NCBI GenBank assembly: GCA_948474755.1
Contig: CAOLHI010001822.1
Span: 248,001-312,000 of the forward strand
Length of the DNA stretch: 64,000 bases
Direction of reading: 5' to 3'
Source of the DNA: Ctenosaura bakeri
Taxonomy: Eukaryota > Chordata > Lepidosauria > Squamata > Iguanidae
The position numbers and the translations under genes were made by a program. The first letter of the stretch is position 1. Each line of letters opens with the position of its first letter. Of this stretch, positions 1 through 10,759 are shown piece after piece. Under the pieces are notes generated by a model. That model had not been told where the DNA came from. It worked only from the letters and a program-made list of their open reading frames with translations, and ran no database searches.

Positions 1-579
1 TCACATCTCCCAATTTGATATGGTTTAATTGGCAAAATATATTAATTGGCAGATATGTTTAATTGGCACAAAATATAAATTATACATACTTATGGCTGAA
101 AAGTGATGTGAAGAAGGGATACTGGCTGGAAAGCAGGCCGAAGACAACCTCAGCATGGTCAGGTCAAAAGTTCACTGAGAATTAGCCAGAAAGCCTGACT
201 TAATGGTTCTAAGCAAATCCTCTCAATGAAAACAATAGATACAGCCAGTAAGCACTCCTGTTGTGTGCATTTCTTAACAAAAACCTCCCAAACTCTCCTT
301 CCTAGCACCTAAACTCCTTTTTCCTGTTCTCAACTCAGAGCTGGCATATAGTCATCAAAGCCTTTGTCACCCACATGCTAAAACCATCAAGTCATTCCAG
401 CCACCTTTTGTTCACTCTGCAAATTTCATTGTTTGCCCAGGCAGAGAGTCATCAACACCTCATGCCTTTAGGGCACATTTTTGAGTACAAGATATCAGAA
501 AAGGTTGGACCAAACCTGTAGAAAATACTTTGTGATGTGGGTTGTTAAGTGCACCTGTGAGAAGTCGTGTGACTCTAGC

Positions 580-596
580 TGAGTCATGCTGAGTCA
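580..596 (+). promoter_or_regulatory. Tandem AP-1/NF-E2-like sites in LTR
   Basis: Two copies of TGAGTCA sit at 580-586 and 590-596, in a directly repeated 10-bp unit (GAGTCATGCT). The context GCTGAGTCATGC also fits the longer Maf/NF-E2 recognition element. They lie about 85-100 bp upstream of the LTR TATA box, the usual place for LTR enhancer elements. Binding is inferred from the known consensus only. Confidence 0.5.
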
Positions 597-679
597 TGCT
601 GAGGAGCAACCAGGGGAGAAGGTTGCATCAGGTGTGGGGAGAATGCAAGGGTTGGCAGGATTGCACTAGCTAGTGTGAG

Positions 680-685
680 TATAAA
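680..685 (+). promoter_or_regulatory. LTR TATA box
   Basis: TATAAA inside the LTR, preceded by the tandem TGAGTCA motifs and followed 137 bp later by AATAAA. Spacing fits a Pol II promoter with a short R region. Transcription would run rightwards. Confidence 0.5.
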
Positions 686-821
686 TGCAGCTGAGAGCTA
701 GCCAACAAGTGGCAAACGGTGCCTGATGTGTCTGCCGGAGGCTCTGTCAGAAAAAGCATGCAGAGGGATGCTGGAATGCCTTCTGGAGATTCTTGTAAAT
801 ATGTACACATTGTAACTGAAG

Positions 822-827
822 AATAAA
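822..827 (+). promoter_or_regulatory. LTR polyadenylation signal
   Basis: AATAAA about 140 bp downstream of the TATA box and about 140 bp before the inferred LTR end, followed by a GT-rich stretch (TTGGTGTGGGTGAG at 853-866) that could be the downstream element. Confidence 0.45.
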
Positions 828-966
828 TTGCCTCCTTGATGGAAGAGAACAATTGGTGTGGGTGAGTTTTTCCTGGCTACAGTGCATTGCTGCTAAGATA
901 TTCTCTGCTGCTGGGCATGCTTCCAAAGCTGTGGGAGCAATCTCTGCTATATTTTGGGTGTGACAC

Positions 967-1368
967 AAGAGACCCCAATTTTGGGTGCTTCCTTGCAGTA
1001 CAAGAATTCCAGGCATCCACTCTGTCACCCTGATTCTCGGTATTGTGCTGTCCTTGGGTGCAAGCCTGACCTACATAGATTTTCTTTATCTCTCTCTCTC
1101 TGGAACAGTAAATATTGCCCATTCTACCCTGAAATCTCTCTGTCTCAAACTTTCATCCGTGTCTTTTGGTCAGCCTTGTGTTAGTGTGTGTATGAGTGTT
1201 AATCTTTGGCCTTTTCTGCATGACAACACTGAGCTGCTTTTGCCATGGGATGGCAGTGGTTGGTAGGTTGTGCTTCTGCGTGATGTTATCACCATCCTAC
1301 TGCCATCATATCACGAAGCATTGCACTTGCACAGTATTTGAAAAATGGATAAAATCCCTTTTACACCT
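967..1368. other. Unassigned stretch between two LTRs
   Basis: No gene and no clear repeat. It could hold a few internal bases of the upstream LTR element or plain flanking DNA. A short CT run lies at 1091-1101. I see no primer-binding site matching a common tRNA 3' end. Confidence 0.4.
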
Positions 1369-1696
1369 TGACAGGAACAGATTCACGCTCACACGTATTC
1401 AATAAACTTGATAGAAGATTTATTGTAACATAGCGAGGGATGCTGTCTTACAGACGTCAACGCTCGAGAATGGGATCTGGTTCCCACACTCTACACTTAA
1501 AAGGACAGTTTCCCCTGAGATAGTTGTAAAAGGACAAACGACCCCAATCACCATGACTACTATCTGTCCAAGCAGTTCCTTTGAAATTCCAGCCGGAAGG
1601 AATGTTCAACACCTAGGAATAACCTAACATTCTACTATCACTATTCCCTCAGGCTACTGCCATACAAAAGCAATAAAATGTGGGGGCACCCCAACA
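1369..1696 (-). mobile_element. Ty3/gypsy LTR (3' LTR of reverse-strand element)
   Basis: Read on the reverse strand this begins TGTTGGGGTGCCCCCACA immediately after a polypurine tract and ends near CCTGTCA, giving an LTR of about 328 bp. The poly(A) signal AATAAA is on the reverse strand at about 1417-1422. The left edge is the less certain end, because the upstream half of the element is missing and target duplications cannot be compared. The integrase tail further right on the same strand fixes the class as Ty3/gypsy. Confidence 0.65.
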
Positions 1697-1711
1697 TCCT
1701 GCCCCCCCTTT
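1697..1711 (-). other. Polypurine tract of gypsy element
   Basis: On the reverse strand AAAGGGGGGGCAGGA directly abuts the TG that starts the LTR. This is the plus-strand primer position for LTR retrotransposons, and it lies about 110 bp after the integrase stop codon. Confidence 0.7.
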
Positions 1712-1820
1712 AGAAGAAAGAAAAAAAAATACATACAGACATATATATACGATACATAGAAAATACCACAGAATAGTAGAAATACAGGAAGACTAAATAG
1801 CAAAATAAATGCAGCAGAAA

Positions 1821-2117
1821 TCAATCGGGGCGTTGAGGCACATCAGGTGTAGAGGAAGTCAGCAAAGGGGCCCTCTTCAGCAAACTGGAATGAAAAACAG
1901 GATGAATAGCTTTGAGGGAAGAAGGGAGATCCAGTTCAAAAGAGACATCATTGATAGCCCGTTTCACAGGAAAAGGACCGAGAAAGCGAGGGGAAAGTTT
2001 CTTAGATGGGGAGGGTGAGGAAATATTTTTAGAAGAAAGGAAGACCAAATCACCAGGTTTAAAAGGGGGATTAGGCTGCCGTTTGCGGTCAGCGAAGCGT
2101 TTGTGGATTGCAGCCAT
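1821..2117 (-). pseudogene. Ty3/gypsy integrase C-terminal fragment
   Basis: A 98-codon reverse-strand frame that ends naturally about 110 bp before the polypurine tract. It carries the hallmark C-terminal integrase region of chromovirus-like gypsy elements: KRFADRKR, then FKPGDLVFLSSKN, then LSPRFLGPFPV, and the closing IHPVFHSSLLKRA. In the family this part follows the DDE catalytic core and helps bind DNA. The reading continues upstream for a few residues (KFYEM before AAIHKRF) and is then lost near 2150, so the core, reverse transcriptase, RNase H, protease and Gag are absent. The fragment could not be active. It is part of the same insertion as the LTR and polypurine tract to its left. 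Confidence 0.85.
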
Positions 2118-2159
2118 CTCATAAAATTTGGTGAAAATGTACTGCCAGTTACCTCTCTT

Positions 2160-3555
2160 CTTGGAGTCCTCTTAATATGAGTTAATTAAGTCCCCATTTT
2201 TACATTTACATCTGATAGATGATCTCACAGGGCACCATGCATTGGAGTAACACCATGGTTAAAATTAACCACAATGTAGAGTTCAGACTTAACAATTAAC
2301 TGTAACTGATCTAAAATGGAAACCCCCAATCGCCTCCTCATGGCAATGCCAAAGAAATAAAGTGAAGGAGGAATCATGTGGTTCAAAGACATACTGCATT
2401 TTTTTCCTGTAGCACTAAGCTGTGATTTAGTGGTATGTCCTGATGCAGTCATTTCCTCTTTCTCTTGCATATATCAAATCAGGACAAGTATTTCACAATC
2501 TTTATTGACAGGCTATGCTTTGTTATATATTATTCATATGCTTCCATTTTCCCATCTGGTATCTTGACTATACTTTTAGCCTCCAGCTTGCTCTGCCAAC
2601 CTGCTTGAAAAAACAAATGCACCTCAACTTTGCCATTCCTCCCAATATAGACACACTGCGAAGGCGAGTCTGTACACCTAGTTATGTCCAATCTCCCTGT
2701 AGGCTTCTGTTTCACTGAGGAAAAGTTCAAAGCTCCAAAGATTGTTTCACAAGGAGTGCTTTTCTACATATCTATCACATTGCCTTGGGCAGTGAAATCC
2801 ATGCAAAGAAAAGGGACCTTCTCCAGAGCACAGGATGAAGCAAAAGAAAGGAACTGTGTTTCTATTAATCAGCTTGCATCATTTTTCCTATCCTATTGTG
2901 CAGCTGCTGTTGTTCCCCCTCGCTTAAGTCATATTCAGAAGTGTGAAGAGTTCTTTAAAAAACAGAAATTCTACTCTACCCAGTGTATTTGAACTCCAAA
3001 GGTGATCACAGATCAAAATGATATTATGTCTTCATTAAGCATTGAAGAAAAGTATAGCTTTGCTTGCTTCAAAGCCAGATTCTAACACTAAAACAACCAT
3101 CATTCGAATCGGATGGACAAACTGGGAACTCTTATCTTAGGAAGCCTTCTTGTCGAGGTTAGTGGGATTAACCTTCAGATAATCTTTCCCAAAGTCCAGT
3201 TTCATAGCATGATCTCAGCTCACTGTTCAAGTAATGGCAAAAAGGCTTAAAATATGAGCTTTTTTGTCATAAATGGAAGGCTTCTTGCTCTCTTATTTGT
3301 TCTTACTGAGGTTGTCCTCCATGCAAATGGAATTTGCATTATGCCTTCCTCTGAAAAGTTTGTGGTAAGTGATTAATACAAGGGGTCTCTTCAAGCCTTT
3401 GGAAAAACATGTGAGCTCAGGATGGAATGGAAAGAAGGGAAGAATATTCATAATTATTTTTCCCCATAAAAACAGATTTCCCCATAAAAACAAGAATTTT
3501 GTACAATTCAGTAAAATTATTCTTCAGGGAAAAGAATGTGCGGCTTTTCCACCCC
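2160..3555. other. No gene or recognised repeat
   Basis: About 1.4 kb of AT-rich sequence with only short chance open frames on both strands. Nothing with a recognisable protein motif, terminal repeat or SINE box was seen. Confidence 0.4.
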
Positions 3556-3559
3556 TGCC

Positions 3560-3690
3560 CCTCACAAAGTCTCCCCCTTTTTTTCCTTCTGTGCAGAACA
3601 TGAATTTCTTTTGCAGAAAACACTATTACTTGCACAGGATATGTATTTTTGACACAGAAAACAGGCGTTTTGTCCAACCAAGCAAGCAAA
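3560..3690. repeat. Short-period TTTCTGCACA/AGAAAA-type repeat
   Basis: Imperfect units of about 20 bp built on TGTGCAGAACATG, TTTTGCAGAAAACACT, CTTGCACAGG and GACACAGAAAACAGG. The same wording recurs near 46590-46720 and 56350-56460. The family is not identified. It may be the interior of an old element or a decayed minisatellite. Confidence 0.35.
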
Positions 3691-3944
3691 CAACCATGTG
3701 TTTCTTCTACAAAACTCCAAGTCATTTGAATACCAGGAGGATACCATAGACTAGAGGACTATTCATTTTCTTCCATAGTGGTGAGAAAGCTGTCATCATT
3801 ATTTGTCTTTACCTGCAAGGATGAAATAGTTGAGGATGCACATCCCTAAGGTGAGAATTGAAAGTGAGAAAAAGGATGGGGCTGCACATACTGATCCCCT
3901 CCCATTAGCCTAATGGATACCCAGTGCCTCACTGGCCCAAAAGC

Positions 3945-4424
3945 CCCAGCCCCCATTTAGAGGAAGCTCTAGTAACCCTTTTGCTATATAAACATTTACA
4001 ACAGTCTTCCTTACACCATTTCCACATGACAAGACTCTCCTGCATGATCCCATCGCAATCCCAGCAGTGCCTCTTCCAGGATAGGAGCATGTCCACAACA
4101 CTTTTTTTCTGCATCCAGCCAACTGCTTGTGAGAGGGAGCGCAAGGGACATACTCTTTCCTTCCACACTGCAGCTGACCTTCTTCCCATGCTGCAATAGG
4201 GAAGGAAGTGTGTGATCACGCTTCCACCACGTCTTCATGGCAAGCAGTGACATGTGATCAGGGGCCACTGACAGAGTTTTTCCATTGATGATATACCATG
4301 CGATCATGCTGGCTGGGAATGTGAGAAGGGCAGGACTGTGATGACATCGTGTAAAAGCATCATCGTGATTCCAGTCCTCTTGTGTCTCCATGCTGGAAGG
4401 GTACCGTCCTGTGGAAATGGCTTC
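3945..4424 (-). mobile_element. Non-autonomous DNA element (MITE family B), reverse copy
   Basis: Matches the forward-strand copy at 15134-15620. Shared landmarks on the reverse strand are GCCATTTCCAC at the start, ATGGAGACA, GAAGCGTGATCACACACTTCC, a block coding by chance for RCHWDCDG-like residues, and GTGGAAATGGTGTAAG. The start resembles the GGCCATTT termini of the palindromic MITEs elsewhere in the window, suggesting a shared transposase source. There is no transposase frame. The long open frames across it are by-products of its GC-richer composition. Confidence 0.55.
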
Positions 4425-4813
4425 AGACATGGCTAGTTTAGTTACCAGTTAGCTGGCTTGTTCATTGTAAGTGTACACTTTCGCTTTTATTCCAGAAGTA
4501 ACAGGAGTAGTCTAGGAATGTGTAAGCAACCTAAATCCCTTTATTCTTCCTCAGGCCACATTTATTAAAACAACAAAAAAGGAAGGGGGAAATCTATGAT
4601 TTGATTAGAACTGAAGAAAAAAATAAGGATCTCAACAAAGGAATATCTTATCTGTTGTAACCAAACTTCTCACTAAGACTCAAATACAATATGATGCTAG
4701 AGGTGTTATATTAGATCTAGAGGTGGATCAGCAATTTTCAACTGTGGTCTCTCCACCATGCAACCACCTCTGTCACTTCTTTGCTCCAAAGAATTTCTGA
4801 GTCCTACAGACCT

Positions 4814-5046
4814 GGTGCCCATTAACACCACAGACTTATGTTGCTATTATTCCATTTTCACTGCCATAATGGGTGCATCTTGTGGAATTTTGGGGTTTCT
4901 AGATTGGTGGGAAGCACTGTGGGAGCCTTCTGGTGGAGAATGATTAATGCTCTTCCTTAAACTGCAAGTTTCAGGATTCTAGAGGATGGAAGCATGACAG
5001 TTAAAGTGGAATAAATAGTGCTATAACTCTGTAGTGTAAATGGGTC
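4814..5046. mobile_element. Palindromic MITE (family A) copy 1, diverged
   Basis: A worn copy of the family described at 46755-46934. Left arm TTGCTATTATTCCATTTTCA and right arm AAAGTGGAATAA.TAGTGCTATAAC are inverted. The right terminus GTAGTGTAAATGGGTC is the complement of the family start. The centre has diverged, so it no longer folds perfectly. Confidence 0.6.
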
Positions 5047-6064
5047 TCATATTTTGTAAGGCTTTTGGTTTTGGTTGGGGGCTGCAGGAGGGAGGGTAAA
5101 TTGCACACTACCTACTTGCATTCATGAGGGCAACTTCCATAGGTGCAATGACAAGGCTGGTTACTTTGCTATGTCTCTAGGATCATTGTGAGACTATTTT
5201 CCTGTATGAAGTCTTTCTTCCTGGAAACATAGAAATCAACAAAGACCATTATTGTAATGGAATATAGAAAATAAATCATTGCCAATAGGGAGATGTGCAA
5301 GGTATGGGCGTGGAATGCTTTTGCTGCCCTTGATATCTCCAGAATCCCCAGGCCAAATGTTTTTCTGGACCCAAAAGACACCCAAAAGCTCCTGGAAGTC
5401 TCCAGATGTGACAACAGACCTTTTAAAAAAGTGGTAAACCTTCTCTTATAACTTCCGAAAATACTCATTTTTGAGCACTATCCACGATTGCTTAAAAGTA
5501 ATAACAGTATGGTCTCATTACATACAGATGGGTTTTATTTTCTGTGCTGGTTATTAGCCTTGAGAGCATTTCATTTAGTTGAGTACCATTATAAAGCTCT
5601 TCAAGCAATTAGAGTCTTTAAACTTGAATCAGCCAATGAGCTCAAGAAACACCAATCAATATTCTTCACAGAATCTCTGAGATGAAGCCTATGATGCAAG
5701 ACTGTGTATTCCCATGCATTCATCCAATAGTGTTAAAAAGCATAGCCCACAATCTCCAGGCAGTCCCATTTCCATTTTTGTCCCTTCAACACCCTCGATG
5801 TCCTCCAGCTGTTGGAACAATAGTTTTCCCTTTAGCCTCCAAATTGGTTGAAAAATTGACTGAAAACTACAGAAGCAAAAACTGCAAATAGACTTCATCT
5901 CTCTTCTGGATCATATTTTTAGACAATTTTCTTTTGAAAATGCAGTGATGTGGCCTAGTCCAAAGGATGCAAGTGTAAAAATTGACCCCTTACAGCAGTG
6001 CCCATTGTGTCTTTTTTCCCGTTTTCATAGATAGCTTTGAAAATAGGCTGAGTACATGCTTATG
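5047..6064. other. No gene or recognised repeat
   Basis: About 1 kb with only short spurious open frames. No motif, inverted repeat or SINE box recognised. Confidence 0.4.
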
Positions 6065-6290
6065 CAATAGAAGGAAGCTGTGACTGACTTATGGCAACCC
6101 TAAACCAAACTTATCACTGGACTTTCTTGGCAGGATTTCTTAAGAGGTTTGCCATAGCCTTCCTCAGAAGCTAAAAGAGCAGGAGGCTAACCACACCCGA
6201 GTGAGTTTCCATGGCCAAGCAGGGATATGAATCTTGGTTCTTGAAGTCCTATCCAACATTCAAGCCACTACAACACACTGGCTCTCTGCT
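6065..6290 (-). mobile_element. tRNA-derived SINE with BovB-like tail, reverse strand
   Basis: On the reverse strand it opens with AGAGCCAGTGTG and a decayed tRNA-like head, then CTTGGCCATGGAAACTCA, and ends in the BovB-type tail TTGCCATAAGTCAGTCA. The same plan is clearest at 24282-24525. In squamates SINEs of this kind share their 3' tail with BovB LINEs, whose machinery copies them. This copy is old; its A and B boxes are mutated. Confidence 0.6.
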
Positions 6291-6815
6291 TTGGGCCTTA
6301 TCTTTTTCTTTTTCATTATATAATTAAATGCAGGATTAATCAACAGATCACAACTGGATGAGTCGCAAGGAAAATTTACTTGTATAAGTAATTTTGGAGA
6401 AAATAGTGTAGATTATTTAAAACTCATTTAGATAACCAATGCCATGTTCCTCAGTTGATATTGTGGCTGGTAGTGACTATCAGTCACTAACTTTATTTTT
6501 CTGCAGTGGTCAATAGCACTAATACATTTTGATCAGCCACTTTAGATAGACGGAACAAATGGAATCATTTGCTACGCGTTGAATTGAAAGAGAATTTCTA
6601 TTCTGAAGAACCAATAAAACTAGGGAACAATGTGGTCTAGTGTCTAGTATCAATTAGTGATACAATTGTACGTACAAACTGTTACCAAAGAACAGCAAGA
6701 CATTGTTCATAACTTAGCCAAATATCATTTCAAGTCAAACTCCAGAATACAGTAATGGTGGAATCTTCCATTTACAATGGGGCTCGACAAGCCAGTCTAT
6801 CCCCAGCCTGTCTCC
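6291..6815. other. Flank of L1 insertion, nothing recognised
   Basis: AT-rich DNA without gene or repeat call, ending at the target-site duplication of the L1 that follows. Confidence 0.4.
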
Positions 6816-6830
6816 ATGTCATATGTATTT
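6816..6830. repeat. L1 target-site duplication, left copy
   Basis: ATGTCATATGTATTT, identical to 10745-10759. The pair brackets the L1 exactly and marks target-primed insertion. Confidence 0.9.
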
Positions 6831-7251
6831 ATTTTTTTAAAATTCTTTTTATTAATCAATAACAGCATAAAAACAAATATAAATCCAATGCATAACAAAG
6901 AAAATATCAATACATTCCAGCATTCTCTCATCTTGCAAATTATTCTTACCTTAATACATACTTTTACATAGCTACTGTTCATGATATATGACATTCAATA
7001 TTAATTCATTTGTAACCACATACAGAAGTATACAGATATACACACACATACATTCCATGCTTCACAACACAAATACAAGACAAAATTTCTAAGAATGTTT
7101 AACACTTAATGCCTTCCCTTATTCTTCTTTTCTGTCTTCCTCAATGATTCTATAGTTAGCGCTTACTAACAATTAAATATCAAATAGACAATATCTTTTA
7201 AAAAAGAGAAGAAAAAAAACCTTTTCTTTCATCCATCCATTCTTTCATCCA

Positions 7252-7612
7252 TCCAGAAGAGAAGGTTAAGAGGGGACATGATAACCATGTTTAAATACTT
7301 GAAGGGATGCCACGTAGAGGAGGGAGAGGGCTTGTTTTCTGCTGCTCCAGAGACCAGGACAAGGAGCAATGGATTCAAGCTGCAGGAAAGGAGATTCCAC
7401 CTGAACCTCAGGAAGAACTTCCTGACAGTCAGGGCTGTCCGGCAGTGAAATCTGCTGCCTCGGAGTGTAGTGGAGTCTCCTTCCTTGGAGGTTTTTAAAC
7501 AGAGGCTTGATGGCCATCTGTCGGGAGTGCTTTGAGGGGGTTCCTGCATGGCAGGGGGTTGGACTGGATGGCCCCTGTGGTCTCTTCCAACTCTACATTT
7601 CTATGATTCTTA
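7252..7612 (+). mobile_element. Young CR1 LINE 3' end, nested in L1
   Basis: The last ~360 bp of a CR1, 5' truncated as is usual. It starts AGAAGAGAAGGTTAAGAGGGG, passes through GGAGATTCCACCTGAACCTC and CAGGGGGTTGGACTGGATGG, and ends in the family's short repeat CATTTCTATGATTCT. It is very close in sequence to the reverse-strand copy at 29647-29966, which suggests recent activity of that subfamily. It interrupts the L1 3'UTR and is therefore younger than the L1. Confidence 0.9.
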
Positions 7613-8133
7613 TAATCTCTTAGAGTTTAGAATTCACTTTTAACTCAGGGTTTAATTTTGTTTTGTTCCGCTTTTCTTATTCCAATTCCGAGTGGTCCTT
7701 ATTTATCTACAATTTTTCTACTCTTTTGACCTCATTTCTTCAAGTTTCTTTATATATATATAGAATATAGAGAGAGATTGTTTATCATTGTCATTTTTAA
7801 TTTTCTATATCCATTTCTATATTTCCCCAGAGTCTTCCTTTAATTTTTCTCCTTATTTCTATATACCTAAATATATATTTCATTATCTTTACCTTTTACC
7901 TTTTATTTTTCTCCTCCTTAATATATTCAAACTTCATCATTCATCCTCATTGTTGCTATCTCACCCCATTTTTCCTCTAATGCCACTAGTACAGGATTCC
8001 AAACTTTTTTAAATAGTTTTTTCAGTCTGTCTGATAACTGTCAATCTATTCATTTCCATTAGAGCATACAATTTCATCCACCATTCCTCTACATTTGGTT
8101 TGGTTTAATTTCTATTTCTTGGCGTAAGTCATT

Positions 8134-8800
8134 CTAGCTGCTGTAATCATGAAGAGTAACAATTTTTTCTGTGTAGCCTTGAGTTGTCACATTTAACAGA
8201 TTTATCTCTGGCATCATTGTGAAATTTAAGTGTAATATATCCACTATTCTCTCATGAATTTTCTTCCAGAATGTTCTTGCTTCTATGCATGTCCACCACA
8301 GATGGTATAGCATTCCTTTCCAGTCACATTTCCAACGCGTATTTTTAGAATTTTTTGTTATTTTTGCAATTTGTACTGGCATGTAATACCATCTGTGAAG
8401 GATCTTATAATAATTCTCTCTTAAACTCATGTTTTTAAATAGTTTTTGGGTGTCTTTCCACGCACCTTCCCAGCTTTCAAATAAAATTGGAAGTCCTACA
8501 TTTTGCACCCAACTTATCATGTTTTCTTTTACAACTTCTTGTTCCAGGTCTAAGCTAAGTAACAAGTTATATACGCTTCCAACTAAATGATCATTACTTG
8601 GTTTCAGGAATTTATCAAACTTCCTTTCTTGATGTTCTATTCCAATTGTCTTCATATCCATTTTAAATTTTTCTGCTAGTTGTTTCTGTAGTAACCAATG
8701 GGATGTATATCCATATCTTATTAACTCCTTGTTACTTTTTTTTAACCTCATTCTCCCCTTGCATTTTGACTAAGTCTTTATATGTTATCCATTTATTCAC
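8134..8800 (-). pseudogene. L1 ORF2 C-terminal region
   Basis: A reverse-strand frame of 205 codons (8751-8134) plus about 15 in-frame residues upstream in a neighbouring frame (WITYKDLVKMQG). It carries the post-reverse-transcriptase region of L1 ORF2: ENYYKILHRWY, then CDWKGMLYHLWWTC, the cysteine-bearing stretch near the C-terminus, then the FWKKIHERI helix. The long run without stops suggests moderate age. No endonuclease or reverse-transcriptase motif precedes it. Upstream sequence is ORF1, so the junction near 8800 marks the internal deletion. Confidence 0.85.
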
Positions 8801-9290
8801 CTGAGGTCTCTCTCTTCCGTAGAAGGCTTCATGCACCGACACCCACAATGGCAATTTGTAAAGATAACCCCCTTAGTTTGACACCACCTATACTTGATTC
8901 CATTTTTATTTAACATTTGTGTTAGAAAATAATATTCCTTCCTCTTTTTTAGAACCTGCGAGGGGATATCTTTAAATATCTGCAATTCTTTACCTTCAAC
9001 CACAATTTTTTTTCAAGTAGCTTTGTTGAATCACCAAATCTTTAACTCGTTCTCTCAGAAAATATGTCACAACATCATGGGATACATTTCTTAGCTATGA
9101 AAGAGTTTACTCTGAACACTCTATCAGTCTCTAGATCTAGTTGCTCAGTATTCCACCCTATGAAGTCAGATAACGGTGGTATTAAATGATCCCACAATTC
9201 CTCTCCATATGTCTCTTCCAAGCCTCTTATTTTCCAACATTTTTCTCTAAATTTAATTTCTGAATTCCCCTCAGTTTCAAATCTCCTTAT
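8797..9290 (-). pseudogene. L1 ORF1 fragment (decayed)
   Basis: Read in pieces on the reverse strand: WKIRGLEETYGEELWDHLIP, then PLSDFIGWNTEQLDLETDR, VFRVNSF, then after stops and frame changes LQIFKDIPSQVLKKRKEY and FLTQMLNKNGIKYRW. This matches the RNA-recognition and C-terminal domains of vertebrate L1 ORF1, the RNA-binding chaperone of the L1 particle. In-frame stops and frameshifts make it non-functional. It is followed directly by the ORF2 C-terminus instead of the ORF2 start. Confidence 0.75.
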
Positions 9291-10744
9291 AAATAAATAT
9301 GCTTCTCTTGTGAATCAATATGTTTCTCTTATGAATTAATTAATGAATTATCAATATGTTTTTCTTATGAATTAATTATCAAGTTCAACAGTTAGTAGTC
9401 TTATGTGTACATATATAATAACAACTTAATCAAAATATATTATATAACAGAGAGAGAAACAGGGGAGAAAAGAGAGAGGTAGAGGACCCAAAGGTGGGTA
9501 CAAACATGTAGTTATTGGGTATTACAGTATGAAAATATTCCCATTATCTCCCCGGTGACAAGAGGGGTAATAGGGAACCCTAACAGTTCTTCTAATCCCA
9601 AATAGTGTTCCATTTTCCCTTTTCTTCTCCTATTTTAATTGTCACTGATTTTATCACTGATTTTTGGTTGTCACTATTATTCACAACTTTTAAACACGTT
9701 TGGACACATTCAATTCATACTATTATCAATGACTTTCTTCTACCTTTTGAGTTCCAATTGCATTGACATAGCAAATTTCTCTGTTTTCCCTCTGTTCTTT
9801 AAAGTTCCTGTAATCCATCAATAAATCTAGGTTTTCTTTTAATTTGGCTGGCACATTTTCTCAGCCACAGAGTAGTTCTATGTTTTCTTTTCCTTTGTTT
9901 TGTTTGTTTTGTTTTATTTTATTCCTATTACTAGAATCCCATTTTCACGTTTATGTATTCTTACACAATAAGTTAACAATTCCAACTACTCTTTTCCTTT
10001 CCTTTCCTTTTTTCCAGAGTCCCAATGTTTGCATTGCTCCAATATGTATCAAAATATGTAAATTAGATATTAATCAATCAGAGTTCAGTCCAAATTCAGA
10101 GCAGTCTTAAATAATATATTTGGCAGTTTTATTTGTCACTTTTTACCACTCCTCCAATGTGTTGCCTCTTCGATAGGTGAGGCAAAAATCCAAGCAAAGC
10201 CTCAAGCCTTGAACCGATTTACTTTTCTCTCTCTTTTTTTTTTTTTACTGCCCCATCCCTCCACACTTGCTCCTTCAGAAAACCTTGAGGGGATTAATGC
10301 CTGGCTGTTCCCTTTTACCTTCTCAAACAGCGTCTTGTAATATTGAATTCCATTTTGGAAATTTGATGCAGAGTGCTCTTTGTGCTGGATATTCTTTACC
10401 AAAGTTCCAACAGAAAAATTAATGATTATCCACACTCCTCTTGCTCAGTCTTTAAAAGTGGTGGCAAGAATTCCTCCCAAATGGAACCCTTTAAGGTAAT
10501 GGTGGCTTGCTGGACCCCTTCGATGTTCTCCGTGTCCTTCTCCTGATGTCTTCAGACACCCACACTGGCAATCAGTCCCCCCAAGTGCCTCCGGACCCTT
10601 TCTCCCAAGAGGGTACTTGCCCTCAACTTGTTTTTGAAAGGAAAAAAAAAAAACAGTGGGTTCCCGACCTTACAGGGTGACAGTCTTCCCGCAGCTCTGC
10701 GGGAGACTGCCCAGGTCCTCGCCACAGCCACCGGAAGTCCCTCT

Positions 10745-10759
10745 ATGTCATATGTATTT
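10745..10759. repeat. L1 target-site duplication, right copy
   Basis: ATGTCATATGTATTT, identical to 6816-6830, directly beyond the GC-rich 5' end of the L1. Confidence 0.9.

Larger units (their letters stand above)
1..966 (+). mobile_element. Endogenous-retrovirus-type LTR, left end cut off by window
   Basis: A long terminal repeat running left to right. It has the order expected of U3-R-U5: a TATA box at 680-685 (TATAAA), a poly(A) signal at 822-827 (AATAAA), and a 3' end near 961-967 (TTTTGGGTGTGACA). The first ~290 bases match the reverse complement of about 18960-19190, where a second LTR of the same broad group is bounded by TGTTGCC/GGTAACA. The shared stretch includes ATGGCTGG, GGTCAAAAGTTC and GCCTGACTTAATGG. 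Beyond that the two diverge, so they are relatives rather than one subfamily. The left terminus lies outside the window and no primer-binding site was recognised just after 967, so solo versus proviral status is open. No open frame of retroviral type was found here. Confidence 0.65.
6831..10744 (-). mobile_element. Internally deleted L1 LINE with both ends
   Basis: Reverse-strand L1 flanked by a perfect 15-bp target duplication. From its 5' end (10744) it has a GC-rich 5'UTR opening CTTCCGGTGGCTGTGG, a decayed ORF1 (about 9290-8800), then directly the C-terminal part of ORF2 (about 8800-8134), a long AT-rich 3'UTR and an A-rich tail at 6831. The endonuclease and reverse transcriptase regions that should lie between ORF1 and the ORF2 tail are missing, probably 2-3 kb. 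A young CR1 lies inside the 3'UTR at 7252-7612. Because both termini and the duplication are intact, the deletion could have been present in the RNA that was copied, or happened after insertion. ORF1 has several stops, so the element is dead. Confidence 0.88.

Noticed and set aside
3916..4430. Overlapping frames of 90-139 codons as a gene
   Set aside because: The DNA is a repeat also present at 15134-15620, with no transposase motif; frames on both strands are incidental.
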